Positions 31,109 through 40,708 of a DNA stretch of 64,000 nucleotides are shown here, piece by piece. The notes below the pieces were generated by a model. It made no database searches. It saw only the letters and a program-made list of their open reading frames with translations, and was not told where the DNA came from. A program made the position numbers and the translations under genes. Source of the DNA: Limnohabitans lacus. GTDB taxonomy: Bacteria; Pseudomonadota; Gammaproteobacteria; Burkholderiales; Burkholderiaceae_C. Location: positions 186,001 to 250,000 of the forward strand of contig NZ_JASGBH010000003.1 in assembly GCF_030053395.1 (NCBI RefSeq). The letters run 5' to 3'. Numbering within the stretch: position 1 is the stretch's first letter; the number at the start of each line of letters is the position of its first letter.

Positions 31109-33553
31109 TTACATCGAGTCGATGAAGCTGCGCAGTTTGTCTGAGCGGCTGGGGTGCTTGAGCTTGCGCAGCGCCTTGGCTTCTATTTGGCGGATGCGCT
31201 CGCGGGTCACGTCGAACTGTTTGCCCACTTCTTCCAGCGTGTGGTCGGTGGACATCTCGATGCCGAAACGCATGCGCAGCACTTTGGCTTCGCGGGGCGT
31301 GAGGCTGTCCAAAATGTCTTTGACCACATCGCGCAGACCGGCTTGCAGTGCCGCGTCGATGGGCGCGGTGTGTGTGCTGTCTTCGATGAAATCGCCCAGG
31401 TGGCTGTCGTCGTCGTCACCGATCGGTGTTTCCATGGAGATCGGCTCTTTGGCGATCTTCATGATCTTGCGGATCTTGTCCTCTGGGATTTCCATCTTCT
31501 CGGCCAGGATGGAGGCATCGGGCTCGAAGCCAAATTCCTGCAAGTGCTGACGCGAGATGCGGTTCATCTTGTTGATGGTCTCGATCATGTGCACCGGGAT
31601 GCGGATCGTGCGGGCCTGGTCCGCGATCGAGCGGGTGATCGCCTGACGGATCCACCAGGTGGCATAGGTCGAGAACTTGTAGCCACGGCGGTATTCGAAC
31701 TTGTCCACGGCCTTCATCAAACCGATGTTGCCCTCCTGGATCAAATCGAGGAACTGCAGACCACGGTTGGTGTACTTCTTGGCGATCGAGATCACGAGGC
31801 GCAAGTTGGCTTCGATCATCTCTTTTTTGGCATCGCGACTGGCGCGTTCGCCCGCGTTCATGCGCTTGTTGATGTCCTTGAGCTCATCAAGCGGCACCAC
31901 CACTTTGTTTTGCAGGTCCATCAGTTTTTGCTGGATGTCTTGCACAGGCGGGATGTTGCGGCCCATCACCGCGCTCCAGCTCTTGCCTGCAGCGGCTTGC
32001 TTTTCGATCCACTTGAGGTTCAGCAGGTGCGATTCAATGCGCTTGCCGTTTTTGTCGCGGCCGCTGAAGTCGGCAATGAAGTTGTCTTGCGGGTAGCCAC
32101 ATTTGTCCACGATGATGCGGCGCAGTTCGCGCTCTTTTTTGCGTACATCGTCAACCTGGCCACGCACCATGTCGCACAACTTTTCAATCGTCTTGGCGGT
32201 GAAGCGGATGGTCATCAGCTCTTCCGACAAGGCGGTTTGAGCCTTCACATAAGCGGGCGTGCCCCAGCCTTCTTTGTCATAGGCTTTGTGGACTTTTTCG
32301 AAGTGGCCGGTGATGCGGTCAAAACGCTCCAGCGCTTGGTTCTTGAGTTCTTCCAGCTTTTTGGTCAGCGCTTTGGAGCCGCCTTTGCCATCGTCGTCGT
32401 CGGCTTCGTCGAATTCGTCGAAGTCTTCTTCGGCCACGTAGTCATCGGCTTCGTTCAGGTTGGCGAAACCGTCCACGATGGTGGAGATCACGACCTTGCC
32501 TTCGCGGATGTCGTTGGCCATGTTCAGGATTTCGGCAATGGTGGCTGGCGATGCACTGATCGCAGCCATCATGTCCATCAAGCCGCCTTCGATGCGCTTG
32601 GCAATCTCGATCTCGCCTTCGCGGGTCAGCAACTCCACGGTGCCCATTTCGCGCATGTACATGCGCACGGGGTCGGTGGTGCGGCCGAATTCGCTGTCCA
32701 CGGTGGACAGTGCGGCCTCAGCGGCTTCTTCGGCTTCTTCTTCGGTCGAGCCTGTGGGCGCGTTGTCCGTGATGATCAGGCTTTCGGCGTCAGGCGTTTG
32801 CTCGTACACCGCCACACCCAGATCGTTCAGCGTGGCGATGACCACTTCCAGGGTTTCGGCATCGACCAGCTTGTCGGGCAAGTGGTCGCTGATTTCGCCG
32901 TTGGTGAGGTAGCCGCGCGTCTTGCCCAGTTTGATCAGGGCTTTGAGGCGATCGCGGCGTTGCTTCATTTCGGCTTCGGTCAGGACGGTTTCGTCCAGGC
33001 CAAATTCTTTCATCAAGGCGCGTTCTTTCGCCTTGCTGATCTTCATGCGCAGGGGTTTGACCTTCTCGGCGGTGTCCGAGACGGGTTCGGCTTCGACTTC
33101 CTCTTCAATGTCGATGATTTCGTCATCGAATGAAGGCTCGGCGATGCTGCCTTTTTTCTTGGGGCCACGCTTGGCACCGGTCACGGCTTTTTTGGCCGCA
33201 GGTTTTTTGGCGGGTACTTCGGTCACGTCAGCCGCTTTGGCGGCTTTGGTCTTCTTCACCGCCACTTCGGCTTCGGCGGCTTTGGCCTTGGCAGGCGTCT
33301 TCTTTTCGGTCACTTCAGATTTCTTGGCAGGCACGGAGGCGGCTTTCTTGGCAGGTGTGGCCGGGGTCTTCGTGGATTTGACCGCTGGAGTGGCTGCTTT
33401 GGCGGCCGGCTTGGCCGGTGCTTTGACAGTCACTTTGGCACTGGCCTTGGCCTTGGCGACGGGCGCTGGGGCTTTGGGGGCAGGTGCGGCTTTGGCCACG
33501 GTTTTCGATTTGGCGGGGGCCTGGGCAGGCTTCTTCGGCTTTTGAGCGGGCAT
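31109..33553 (-). CDS. rpoD: RNA polymerase primary sigma factor RpoD (sigma-70)
   Basis: Housekeeping sigma factor of 814 residues. Region 1.1 starts near residue 185; region 1.2 is [21 protein letters not shown]; a long non-conserved insert with Asp/Glu-rich [12 protein letters not shown] follows; region 2 includes [19 protein letters not shown] and [15 protein letters not shown]; regions 3 and 4 end with [20 protein letters not shown] and RSFIDSM. Before region 1.1 there is an N-terminal extension of about 125 residues dominated by Lys, Ala and Pro, like a histone H1 tail, ending at [10 protein letters not shown]. The start at MPAQKPKK is favoured; an upstream codon would add four residues. 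Confidence 0.95.
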   Translation of the reverse strand: MPAQKPKKPAQAPAKSKTVAKAAPAPKAPAPVAKAKASAKVTVKAPAKPAAKAATPAVKSTKTPATPAKKAASVPAKKSEVTEKKTPAKAKAAEAEVAVKKTKAAKAADVTEVPAKKPAAKKAVTGAKRGPKKKGSIAEPSFDDEIIDIEEEVEAEPVSDTAEKVKPLRMKISKAKERALMKEFGLDETVLTEAEMKQRRDRLKALIKLGKTRGYLTNGEISDHLPDKLVDAETLEVVIATLNDLGVAVYEQTPDAESLIITDNAPTGSTEEEAEEAAEAALSTVDSEFGRTTDPVRMYMREMGTVELLTREGEIEIAKRIEGGLMDMMAAISASPATIAEILNMANDIREGKVVISTIVDGFANLNEADDYVAEEDFDEFDEADDDDGKGGSKALTKKLEELKNQALERFDRITGHFEKVHKAYDKEGWGTPAYVKAQTALSEELMTIRFTAKTIEKLCDMVRGQVDDVRKKERELRRIIVDKCGYPQDNFIADFSGRDKNGKRIESHLLNLKWIEKQAAAGKSWSAVMGRNIPPVQDIQQKLMDLQNKVVVPLDELKDINKRMNAGERASRDAKKEMIEANLRLVISIAKKYTNRGLQFLDLIQEGNIGLMKAVDKFEYRRGYKFSTYATWWIRQAITRSIADQARTIRIPVHMIETINKMNRISRQHLQEFGFEPDASILAEKMEIPEDKIRKIMKIAKEPISMETPIGDDDDSHLGDFIEDSTHTAPIDAALQAGLRDVVKDILDSLTPREAKVLRMRFGIEMSTDHTLEEVGKQFDVTRERIRQIEAKALRKLKHPSRSDKLRSFIDSM

Positions 33554-33962
33554 GAACAACCTCAAGACTTCAAAACAGACAAGGAAACAGACACAGTCAG
33601 CGCCAAATACATCCCGGCGCGGGCTTGTTAAGACACAGCGTCAACGCCCTATATGGGCGTCAAAACTGCAATGGCAAGATGGAGGGGCGAACATTTGGAA
33701 TGCAGTCCTTGCGGAACGGTGACCGACCCAAAGGGGGCTTCGCGCTGATGGCGGTGGTCTAGCCGGAGGTGCTGCTGTCGCTCTTGCCGAGAAAAATGGA
33801 TTATACCTAAAGACAGAGGGCGAGCCTCTGTTGAGGGCCCGGTTGTAACTCGGTAGCTTCAGTCCCGACATGAGGCCTGCGCCGGGACCCAGAGCGTCGC
33901 AGTTGAAACTGCTGACCTGCGGGGGCACTGCTTTGATCGTTGGTGGCCGACCCAAAGAGGTC
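33554..33962. other. rpoD upstream gap with degenerate repeats, no gene recognised
   Basis: This 409-base gap has no frame with family similarity. CCGACCCAAAG occurs at 33723-33733 and 33947-33957, and the flanking 15 bases on each side are partly conserved, so it may hold decayed copies of a dispersed repeat. The rpoD promoter should lie near its left end on the minus strand. Confidence 0.4.
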
Positions 33963-34559
33963 TCAGCGTGCAGGCCGAACAGCAGTTTTAGGCCGGAAGG
34001 CTTTGCAAACCGCGTCGTTGGTTTCCATGTAGGGGCCGCCAATCAGGTCCACGCAATAGGGCACCGCCGCAAAAATGCCATGCACCACGGGCTTGCCTTC
34101 GGTGTCCTTGAGCCCTTCCAGGGTTTCCGCAATCGACTTGGGCTGGCCGGGCAGGTTGATGATCAGACTTTGCCCACGAATGACGGCCACTTGGCGCGAC
34201 AAAATGGCTGTAGGCACGAATTTCAAGCTGATTTGACGCATCTGCTCGCCAAAGCCGGGCATTTCCTTGTCGGCCACGGCCAGGGTGGCTTCAGGGGTCA
34301 CATCGCGCAGGGCTGGGCCGGTGCCGCCGGTCGTCAGCACCAAGCTGCAGCCTGCTTCGACCAACTCGATCAAGGTGGCGCTGATGCGCTCTTTTTCGTC
34401 GGGGATCAGACGGGGCTCGAAAGTGACGGGGTTGAGCAATGCCCGTGAGAGCCACTCTTGCAATGCAGGCAAGCCCTTGTCTTCGTAAACACCGGTGCTG
34501 GCGCGGTCGCTGATGGAGACGATGCCGATCTTCACGGCGTCATGGCTGGTTTCACTCAT
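33963..34559 (-). CDS. mog: Molybdopterin adenylyltransferase Mog/MoaB
   Basis: Adenylylates molybdopterin before molybdenum insertion in cofactor synthesis. The 198-residue protein has the MoCF-binding fold with KIGIVSISDRASTGVYEDKG, the nucleotide-binding LVLTTGGTGPALRDVTPEAT and LIINLPGQPKSIAETLEG, all typical of MogA. Its start overlaps the stop of darP by eight bases, so the two are coupled. It belongs functionally with the molybdate transport genes at the left of the window, 33 kb away. Confidence 0.93.
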   Translation of the reverse strand: MSETSHDAVKIGIVSISDRASTGVYEDKGLPALQEWLSRALLNPVTFEPRLIPDEKERISATLIELVEAGCSLVLTTGGTGPALRDVTPEATLAVADKEMPGFGEQMRQISLKFVPTAILSRQVAVIRGQSLIINLPGQPKSIAETLEGLKDTEGKPVVHGIFAAVPYCVDLIGGPYMETNDAVCKAFRPKTAVRPAR

Positions 34560-35208
34560 CGTCGGATTCCTCGGAACGGTCATCGCTTTGGCTGCCACTC
34601 AAAATGCTGCGCACCAGTTTGAACATTTCGCGGTAAGCCCGGCTTTGGCGTGGCGCCAGGCCTTGCGAGACGGCCGCATTGGACACGGGCACCGCGTCCT
34701 TGCGGGCCTGGCGCACCAAGGCGCGCAGCTGCTGTGTATCGGTTTGCGGGTATTGGGCGATCCACTCGCCCACGGCGTTGTCGTCGGCGATCAGGCGGTC
34801 GCGCCAGGCTTCGGCCAAGTGCAGGGCTTGCGTGTCCTTGGCGCTGCCCAAACGCTGGATTTCCAGCGCATCGCGCACGGCTTGCAGCACTTCGGGCTCT
34901 TGCAGGCGCATTTGTTTGCCGATGAACTGCATCTGGCGGCGCTTGCCTTCAAAGTTGGTGATGCGTTTGGCCTCGGCCAGGGCGTCTTTGAGCTTGTCGG
35001 TCAGCGGCAGATCGGCCATCAGGTCGGCGCGCAGCGTCAGCAGCTGCGTGCCCAGCTCTTGCAGTTCGGTGCTCTCGCGCTTGAGTTCGGTGCGGCTGGG
35101 GCCTTCCAGTCCAAACTTGAGTTCGCGTTTGAACTCCAGGTCCAGTTCGCTGCCTTCGGCAACAAATTGACCACGGACGAAATAGCCTTTTTTGGGTTTA
35201 CGGGACAT
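34552..35208 (-). CDS. darP: Ribosome biogenesis factor DarP (YjgA family)
   Basis: A 218-residue DUF615 protein associated with late assembly of the 50S subunit. Family features are the N-terminal MSRKPKKGYFVRGQFV, the helical LTLRADLMADLPLTDKLKDAL region, KRRQMQFIGKQMR, and RQSRAYREMFKLVR near the C-terminus. The protein is highly charged and ends in an Asp/Glu/Ser-rich tail. It is divergent from pmbA, which is its usual neighbour in beta- and gammaproteobacteria, supporting both assignments. Confidence 0.92.
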   Translation of the reverse strand: MSRKPKKGYFVRGQFVAEGSELDLEFKRELKFGLEGPSRTELKRESTELQELGTQLLTLRADLMADLPLTDKLKDALAEAKRITNFEGKRRQMQFIGKQMRLQEPEVLQAVRDALEIQRLGSAKDTQALHLAEAWRDRLIADDNAVGEWIAQYPQTDTQQLRALVRQARKDAVPVSNAAVSQGLAPRQSRAYREMFKLVRSILSGSQSDDRSEESDDE

Positions 35209-35311
35209 GACTGGGGGAACTCGTTCTCAAGGGCAGCGCAGGTGCTGGGTGGCAAGTATCATAGCGGCCACTGTGGGCTTCGCGTCCACCCTCTGTTTTG
35301 AGACTTATGCC

Positions 35312-36709
35312 GTGAACCCAAACGCACCCGCCAAAGCTTCCACTTCCGAACCCCACGACGGCTTCAGCTACTCGCGCGACCACTTCGAGTCCTTGGTTGA
35401 CACCGCCTTGCGTCATGCCAAAAAACTGGGGGCGACCAATGCAGGCGCCGAAGCTTCAGAAGGATGCGGCCTGTCGGTCAGTGTGCGCAAAGGCGAGCTG
35501 GAAAACGTGGAGCGCAACCGCGACAAATCGCTCGGGGTGACGGTCTATGTGGGGCATCGCCGTGGCAATGCCAGCACCTCGGACTTTTCCAAAGCCGCCA
35601 TTGAGCGCACCGTGCAAGCCGCGTTTGACATTGCCCGCTTCACCGCCGAAGACCCCACGGCCGGTTTGCCCGATGAAGCGGACATCGAGACCCAATACCG
35701 CGAGCTGGACCTGTTCCACCCCTGGACCATCAACAGCGAAGAAGCGGCCAAGCTGGCCTTGCAATGCGAAGCGGCAGCCCTCAAAACCAGCCGCCGCATC
35801 ACCAACAGTGATGGCGCGGCCGTGTCCGCGCAGCAAAGCCATTTCTTCAGTGCCCACACGCATGGTTTTCGCGGTGGTTATGCCAGCTCACGCCACAGCA
35901 TCTCGGTCGCGCCGATTGCCAAACTGCCTGGCCGCAACGCCGAAATGCAGCGCGACGCTTGGTACAGCTCCATGCGTTCGGCCGACGAATTGGCCTCGCC
36001 CGAGGCGGTGGGCCGTTATGCCGCAGAGAGGGCCTTGTCGCGCTTGGGCGCACGCAAGATCCCCACAACCGAATGCCCGGTGCTGTTCGAGTCGCCTGCG
36101 GCAGCAGGCTTGTTGGGGGGCTTTGTGCAGGCCGTCAGCGGCGGGGCGCTGTACCGCAAGAGCAGCTTTTTGCTGGACTCCCTGGGCAAGAAAGTGTTTC
36201 CCAAGCACATCGATGTCCATGAAGACCCTTTTGTTTTGCGCGGCAAAGGCAGCTCACCCTTTGACGATGAAGGCGTGCGATCGGCGGCGCGTCAAGTGGT
36301 CAAGGGTGGCCGCGTCGAAGGCTATTTCCTGTCGAGCTATTCGGCCCGCAAACTCGGCATGAAGACCACCGGCAACGCCGGTGGCTCGCACAATTTGTCG
36401 ATGACCTCGCGCTTGACGCAGCCAGGCGATGATCTGGAGGCCATGCTGCAAAAGTTGGGCACAGGCCTGTTTGTGATCGAGCTGATGGGGCAGGGCGTGA
36501 ACTACGTCACCGGTGATTATTCGCGCGGCGCCAGTGGCTTTTGGGTCGAAAACGGCCAGATCGCTTACCCGGTCCATGAAATCACCATCGCGGGCAACCT
36601 CAAAGACATGTTCATGGGCATCGAGGCGATTGGCTCGGATGTCTACAACATGGGGGCCAAGAGCATCGGCTCGGTGCTGGTCAACCGCATGAAGGTTGCG
36701 GGCAGCTGA
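35312..36709 (+). CDS. pmbA: Metalloprotease PmbA/TldE
   Basis: Subunit of the TldD/TldE zinc protease that processes modified peptides and antitoxins. The 465-residue product carries family regions HAKKLGATNAGAEASEG near the N-terminus, the central AGLLGGFVQAVSGGALYRKSS, and the C-terminal FVIELMGQGVNYVTGDYSRG (split here) then GFWVENGQIAYPVHEITIAG. TldE lacks the HExxxH motif of TldD, as here. The GTG at 35312 gives a product close to the 450-residue E. coli length; a longer in-frame ATG would add a hydrophobic leader not seen in the family. It ends at a long terminator hairpin. Confidence 0.9.
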   Translation: MNPNAPAKASTSEPHDGFSYSRDHFESLVDTALRHAKKLGATNAGAEASEGCGLSVSVRKGELENVERNRDKSLGVTVYVGHRRGNASTSDFSKAAIERTVQAAFDIARFTAEDPTAGLPDEADIETQYRELDLFHPWTINSEEAAKLALQCEAAALKTSRRITNSDGAAVSAQQSHFFSAHTHGFRGGYASSRHSISVAPIAKLPGRNAEMQRDAWYSSMRSADELASPEAVGRYAAERALSRLGARKIPTTECPVLFESPAAAGLLGGFVQAVSGGALYRKSSFLLDSLGKKVFPKHIDVHEDPFVLRGKGSSPFDDEGVRSAARQVVKGGRVEGYFLSSYSARKLGMKTTGNAGGSHNLSMTSRLTQPGDDLEAMLQKLGTGLFVIELMGQGVNYVTGDYSRGASGFWVENGQIAYPVHEITIAGNLKDMFMGIEAIGSDVYNMGAKSIGSVLVNRMKVAGS

Positions 36710-36724
36710 GCAGGTGCTGCACAA

Positions 36725-36759
36725 AGCAAAACGGGAAGCCTCAGGCTTCCCGTTTTGCT
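36725..36759. terminator. Bidirectional terminator between pmbA and yqeY
   Basis: A 17-bp stem (AGCAAAACGGGAAGCCT and its complement) folded around a one-base centre. A/T-rich stem ends supply U-tracts in both directions, serving pmbA from the left and yqeY from the right. Confidence 0.85.
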
Positions 36760-36778
36760 TTTGCAGGGATGGCCGTGT

Positions 36779-37225
36779 TCAGCCAGCCAAGGCCGCTTTC
36801 ACAGCGGCAGACACCTGGCCCATGTCGGCCTTGCCTGCCAATTGGGCTTTGACTGCGCCCATGACTTTGCCCATGTCGCCGGGGCCCTTGGCACCCAGCT
36901 CGGCCACGATGGCTTGCACGGCGGCAGTCACTTCGTGGGCCGACATGCGCTCGGGCAGGTAAGCCAGCAACACGGCCATTTCGGCTTTTTCTTTGTCTGC
37001 CAAGTCTTGCCGAGCGGCTTGCTCAAACGCCGCAATCGAGTCTTTGCGTTGCTTGATCAATTTGTCCACGATCGCCACGACGGCCACATCGTCGAGCACC
37101 ACGCGCTCATCGACTTCTTTTTGCTTCATGGCGGCCAACAGCAAACGGATGGTGCCCAGACGCTCGCTGTCTTTGGCGCGCATCGCGGTTTTCATGTCTT
37201 CGGTGATCTGGTCTTTCAGGCTCAT
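36779..37225 (-). CDS. YqeY/GatB-domain protein
   Basis: A 148-residue protein of the YqeY family, which shares the tRNA-binding helical tail of GatB. Motifs are MSLKDQITEDMKTAMRAKD, LGTIRLLLAAMKQKEVDER, LLAYLPERMS and the C-terminal DMGKVMGAVKAQLAGKADMG, all family-wide. The exact role is unsettled; a link to tRNA-dependent amidation or translation is proposed. It follows rpsU on the same strand, as is usual in proteobacteria. Confidence 0.9.
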   Translation of the reverse strand: MSLKDQITEDMKTAMRAKDSERLGTIRLLLAAMKQKEVDERVVLDDVAVVAIVDKLIKQRKDSIAAFEQAARQDLADKEKAEMAVLLAYLPERMSAHEVTAAVQAIVAELGAKGPGDMGKVMGAVKAQLAGKADMGQVSAAVKAALAG

Positions 37226-37270
37226 GAGAGGCTCCTGGAGTGTGGCAAAAAGAGGGGTGTAGAAACAACA

Positions 37271-37300
37271 AAGCCCGCCTGAGCGTCCTCTTGCGGGCTT
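37271..37300 (-). terminator. Terminator after rpsU
   Basis: AAGCCCGC and GCGGGCTT arms around a 14-base loop, followed on the minus strand by a TGTTGTTTC tract. It lies between rpsU and yqeY, so part of the transcription may read into yqeY. Confidence 0.7.
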
Positions 37301-37335
37301 GTTTGCGGACCCTTTCGGGTCAACAAAAGAAGTGC

Positions 37336-37548
37336 TTAGTACAGCTTCTTGGGCAATTGCATGCTGCGAACGCGCTTGTAGTGGCGTTTGACGGCAGCAG
37401 ACTTCTTGCGCTTGCGCTCGGTTGTGGGCTTCTCGTAAAACTCGCGGGCACGCAGGTCTGTCAGCAGGCCGAGTTTTTCGATGGTGCGCTTGAAGCGACG
37501 CAGTGCGACGTCAAACGGCTCGTTTTCTTTCACGCGGATGGTGGTCAT
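37336..37548 (-). CDS. rpsU: 30S ribosomal protein S21
   Basis: A 70-residue small-subunit protein located near the anti-Shine-Dalgarno region of 16S rRNA. The sequence [20 protein letters not shown] and the Lys/Arg-rich C-terminus [19 protein letters not shown] match bS21 over the full length. The start is fixed by homology; a longer frame upstream is not conserved. It is followed by yqeY. Confidence 0.97.
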   Translation of the reverse strand: MTTIRVKENEPFDVALRRFKRTIEKLGLLTDLRAREFYEKPTTERKRKKSAAVKRHYKRVRSMQLPKKLY

Positions 37549-37710
37549 TGAATCAAATTTCCAAAATGTGTGCCGGTCGCTTTTACAAGGAAGATCGCGC
37601 CTTGTAAGCCGATACCAGCGGTTCCCCGTCACGAACTAGTATTTGGCAGACGGGGGTTTGCCAGCAAAGACCATCATTATAGCCATGAAAACCATGCTTT
37701 TTGGCCCTTT

Positions 37711-38928
37711 TTAAGCCGTATTTGAGGGAACGGGTAAGGCCTGAGCGCATGCATGTGCGCTGGCCCACGCCCACTGAAAGTTGTAGCCGCCCAACCAGCC
37801 CGTCACATCGATCACCTCGCCGATGAAATACAGCCCAGGGTGCTTGGACTCCATGGTTTGTGAAGACACGTCGCGCGTATCCACCCCGCCCAAGGTGACT
37901 TCGGCTTTTTTGTAGCCCTCGCTGCCCGTGGGCGTCAGCTGCCAGTTGCACAGCGCTTGGGCCAACTTGTTCAGGGCTTTGTCAGGCACTTCGGCTGAGG
38001 TGCGTTGCAGGGCCGTGTCCTGGCTCACCCAGGCTTCGGCCAGGCGACTGGGCACCAGGCTGGCCAATTCATTGCCCAACAATTTCTTGGAGCGCAGTTT
38101 GGCTTCTTGCAGGCGCTCGGGCAAATTCACATCGGGCGCCAGGTTCAGTCGGATGGGGCAGTTGTCCGCCCAGTAACTGGAAATTTGCAACACTGCTGGC
38201 CCCGACAAGCCGCGGTGCGTGAACAGCAGGTCTTCGTCAAAGTGCATGCGGTTTTTCTTGTCGCCTGTCTCGATGCCGACGGGCAAAGCCAGCCCGGCCA
38301 GCTGTGCATAGGGCGCCCAAGCCTCGCCATCGAAGGTGAGGGGGACCAAGCCGGGGCGACGCGGCACCAGTCGCAAGCCAAACTGTTCGGCGATGCGGTA
38401 GCCCCAGTCGCTGGCGCCGATTTTGGGGATCGACAAACCGCCAGTGGCCACCACCAAAGAGGGGGTTTGCACGGGCCCCTGGTCAGTCTCCAGCGTGTAG
38501 GCGTCTGTGTGCACCACGGATTTGACCGCACAGCCCGACCAGATCGTCACACCACCGGCTTGGCACTCGGCCAGCAGCATGCGGATGATGTCTTCGGCCG
38601 AGTTGTCACAAAACAGCTGACCCTTGTGCTTTTCATGAAAGGGGATGCCGTGTTGTTGGACCAGATCGATGAAGTCCTGCGGTGTGTACCGAGACAACGC
38701 GGAACGGCAAAAATGCGGGTTTTGGCTGATGAAATGTTTTTGCGGGGCCGCTGCGTCGAGCAAGCGGTTGGTGAAGTTGCAACGCCCGCCGCCCGAAATG
38801 CGGACTTTTTCAGCGACTTTGCTGCTGTGGTCAATGACCAGGACTTTCAGGCCACGCTGGCCAGCGACGCCAGCACAAAACAAGCCGGCAGCCCCGGCAC
38901 CCACAATCACAACGTCCCATGTATTCAT
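37711..38928 (-). CDS. HI0933/YhiN-family flavoprotein
   Basis: A 405-residue FAD protein of the HI0933/YhiN family (annotated elsewhere as aminoacetone oxidase family). The dinucleotide fold is VVIVGAGAAGLFCAG. The family signature KVRISGGGRCNFTN is complete, as is the C-terminal TLGGVDTRDVSSQTMESK (split) with GLYFIGEVIDVTGWLGGYN. No experimentally firm reaction is known. It stands alone between rpsU and cobA; 162 bases of featureless upstream sequence separate it from rpsU. Confidence 0.9.
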   Translation of the reverse strand: MNTWDVVIVGAGAAGLFCAGVAGQRGLKVLVIDHSSKVAEKVRISGGGRCNFTNRLLDAAAPQKHFISQNPHFCRSALSRYTPQDFIDLVQQHGIPFHEKHKGQLFCDNSAEDIIRMLLAECQAGGVTIWSGCAVKSVVHTDAYTLETDQGPVQTPSLVVATGGLSIPKIGASDWGYRIAEQFGLRLVPRRPGLVPLTFDGEAWAPYAQLAGLALPVGIETGDKKNRMHFDEDLLFTHRGLSGPAVLQISSYWADNCPIRLNLAPDVNLPERLQEAKLRSKKLLGNELASLVPSRLAEAWVSQDTALQRTSAEVPDKALNKLAQALCNWQLTPTGSEGYKKAEVTLGGVDTRDVSSQTMESKHPGLYFIGEVIDVTGWLGGYNFQWAWASAHACAQALPVPSNTA

Positions 38929-38971
38929 GCAGGGAGTTTAGTGGTTCGGACCTCCCGGTCCCCAGGCCCGC

Positions 38972-39760
38972 TCAGGCGACGCGTTGGCGCTCAGCGGCGT
39001 CCTGGTTCTGCCAGGCTCGCGCACCTTGCACCACATCGCCCACCACAATGATGCTGGGGCTTTGCAAGGCTTCACTTTGCACGGTGTTCACCAGCTCATC
39101 GAGGGTGGTCAGTGCCTGGTGTTGGTTTGGCAAGCTGGCCTGCTGCACCACGGCCACTGGGGTGCGTGCAGGCAGGCCTTGCAACAAACCTTGGCAGATG
39201 TGCTCCAAGCTGCTCACGCCCATGTAGATCACCAGCGTGAGCTTGGCCTGATGCGCGGTGTGGGCCAATTGGACCCAGTCGGTGCCTGCATCACCGGGTT
39301 TGGCATGGCCTGTCACAAACACCACGCCGTGCGCGTGTTCGCGGTGCGTCAGGGGGGCACCCAAGCTGCTCATGCCTGCCAAGCCCGAGGTGATGCCGTT
39401 GACCACGTGCACCTCGATGCCTGCAGCACGCAGGTGTTCAACTTCTTCGCCACCTCGGCCAAAAATAAAGGGGTCTCCGCCTTTGAGGCGGACCACATGT
39501 TCACCTTCTTGCACGGCGGTGATCATCAGCTTGTCGATGAAGGCCTGTGGCGTGCTTTTGCATCCACCACGCTTGCCCACGTGCACGATGCGTGCCTGAG
39601 GGCTGGCATGTTCGAGCACCGCGTCATTGACCAGGTCATCGACCAGCAAGACGGTGGCGCTGGCAATGGCTTTGACCGCTTTGAGGGTCAGCAGTTCGGG
39701 GTCGCCAGGGCCCGCACCCACCAGGGTGCAGCTGCCGCGGGGAGGGTGTGACTGGTTCAT
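38972..39760 (-). CDS. cobA: Uroporphyrinogen-III C-methyltransferase CobA
   Basis: SAM-dependent enzyme that dimethylates uroporphyrinogen III to precorrin-2, for sirohaem or cobalamin. The 262-residue protein has CTLVGAGPGDPELLTLKAVK, the SAM loop VRLKGGDPFIFGRGGEE and the later FVTGHAKPG. Length matches single-domain CobA (no CysG dehydrogenase domain). Sirohaem is needed by the sulfite reductase encoded at 59710-61518. Its start overlaps the ybiB stop by four bases. Confidence 0.93.
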   Translation of the reverse strand: MNQSHPPRGSCTLVGAGPGDPELLTLKAVKAIASATVLLVDDLVNDAVLEHASPQARIVHVGKRGGCKSTPQAFIDKLMITAVQEGEHVVRLKGGDPFIFGRGGEEVEHLRAAGIEVHVVNGITSGLAGMSSLGAPLTHREHAHGVVFVTGHAKPGDAGTDWVQLAHTAHQAKLTLVIYMGVSSLEHICQGLLQGLPARTPVAVVQQASLPNQHQALTTLDELVNTVQSEALQSPSIIVVGDVVQGARAWQNQDAAERQRVA

Positions 39761-40656
39761 GCGTTCACCTCGCGCAGGATGTGTTGGACTTGCAGGGCGA
39801 TGGGTTGCGGCACAGGCAACAGGTTTTGCAAGACGCCTTCAATGTAGCGCGCTGTGGCAGCCGCTTCGGTACCGGGCAAGTCGGGCACTAGGCCCAAAGG
39901 GCCTTCTTGCTGGGCTTGCACGCGCTGTGCCCGTCCGTTCTTGAAAACGTCCATGGCCGGCGTGCGGCGCGCATCGGCCACCGGCTCGCCCTCGGTGCCG
40001 CGCAGCAGCAAAGCGTGTTGTCCTGTCAAGGCAAACGTGGCCGACATCGATTGCAAATATTCGGGGTGCGTGTAGCTGCCCACGATCAGGGCAGGGCCAT
40101 CGCAAGGGTTCATCTGCTTGACCAAGCTGTGACCCGGGTTGCGCAAACCAACCACGCGGCGCACCGCCAGCAACCGGTCAAGTCCGGCGTTCAACACACC
40201 TGAGGGCACAAAGATGACTTGCCCTGCCTGCACGGTGGTGCAAGCTTGGGCCGCGCCAATGCCCAGTTCGGCCATGACCGCCTGGCTGCTCACGCGTGTG
40301 TCTTCGGTGGCCGAGCCGTGCACCACCACAGCCGCACCCTCGCGCGCGAGCAGCAGGGCCAACAAAGGCGTGAGCACCGGCAACTTGCGCGCCCCGTTGT
40401 AGCTGGGCAGCACCACGGTGGGGGCTTGGCCTGCTGGGACTTTGTTCAGGCGTGCATGGGTGGCGTCCAGAAAACCGGCCATTTCTTCAGCGGTCTCGCC
40501 TTTGACGCGCATGGCGATGCAAAACGCACCCAACTCCAGATCGCTCACCTGTTGATCGAGGATCTGGCCCATCAAGTCCGCGGCTTGCGCGCGCCCGAGC
40601 GAACGGGCGCCTTCTTTGCCGCGTCCGATGTCCTTGATGTATTGGCTGATTCCCAT
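39757..40656 (-). CDS. ybiB: YbiB-type protein (anthranilate phosphoribosyltransferase-like fold)
   Basis: A 299-residue protein of the TrpD2/YbiB family. It keeps the glycosyltransferase fold seen in MGISQYIKDIGRGKEGARS, EEMAGFLDATHARLNK, VVHGSATEDTRVSS and GLRNPGHSLVKQMNP, but members such as E. coli YbiB bind nucleic acid and have no tryptophan-synthesis role. Its stop overlaps cobA as ATGA, so the pair is co-translated. Start chosen at MGISQ by homology; a longer frame upstream enters the neighbouring gene. Confidence 0.87.
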   Translation of the reverse strand: MGISQYIKDIGRGKEGARSLGRAQAADLMGQILDQQVSDLELGAFCIAMRVKGETAEEMAGFLDATHARLNKVPAGQAPTVVLPSYNGARKLPVLTPLLALLLAREGAAVVVHGSATEDTRVSSQAVMAELGIGAAQACTTVQAGQVIFVPSGVLNAGLDRLLAVRRVVGLRNPGHSLVKQMNPCDGPALIVGSYTHPEYLQSMSATFALTGQHALLLRGTEGEPVADARRTPAMDVFKNGRAQRVQAQQEGPLGLVPDLPGTEAAATARYIEGVLQNLLPVPQPIALQVQHILREVNA

Positions 40657-40708
40657 GCCGGCGATTGTGCTGGAAACCAGATAACTGTTGGTTATATGGG
40701 TATGGCGC

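Noticed and set aside
33641..34042. 133-codon frame upstream of rpoD
   Set aside because: It overlaps the end of mog, has no family similarity and covers the decayed repeats; its Pro/Arg/Ser-rich composition looks random.
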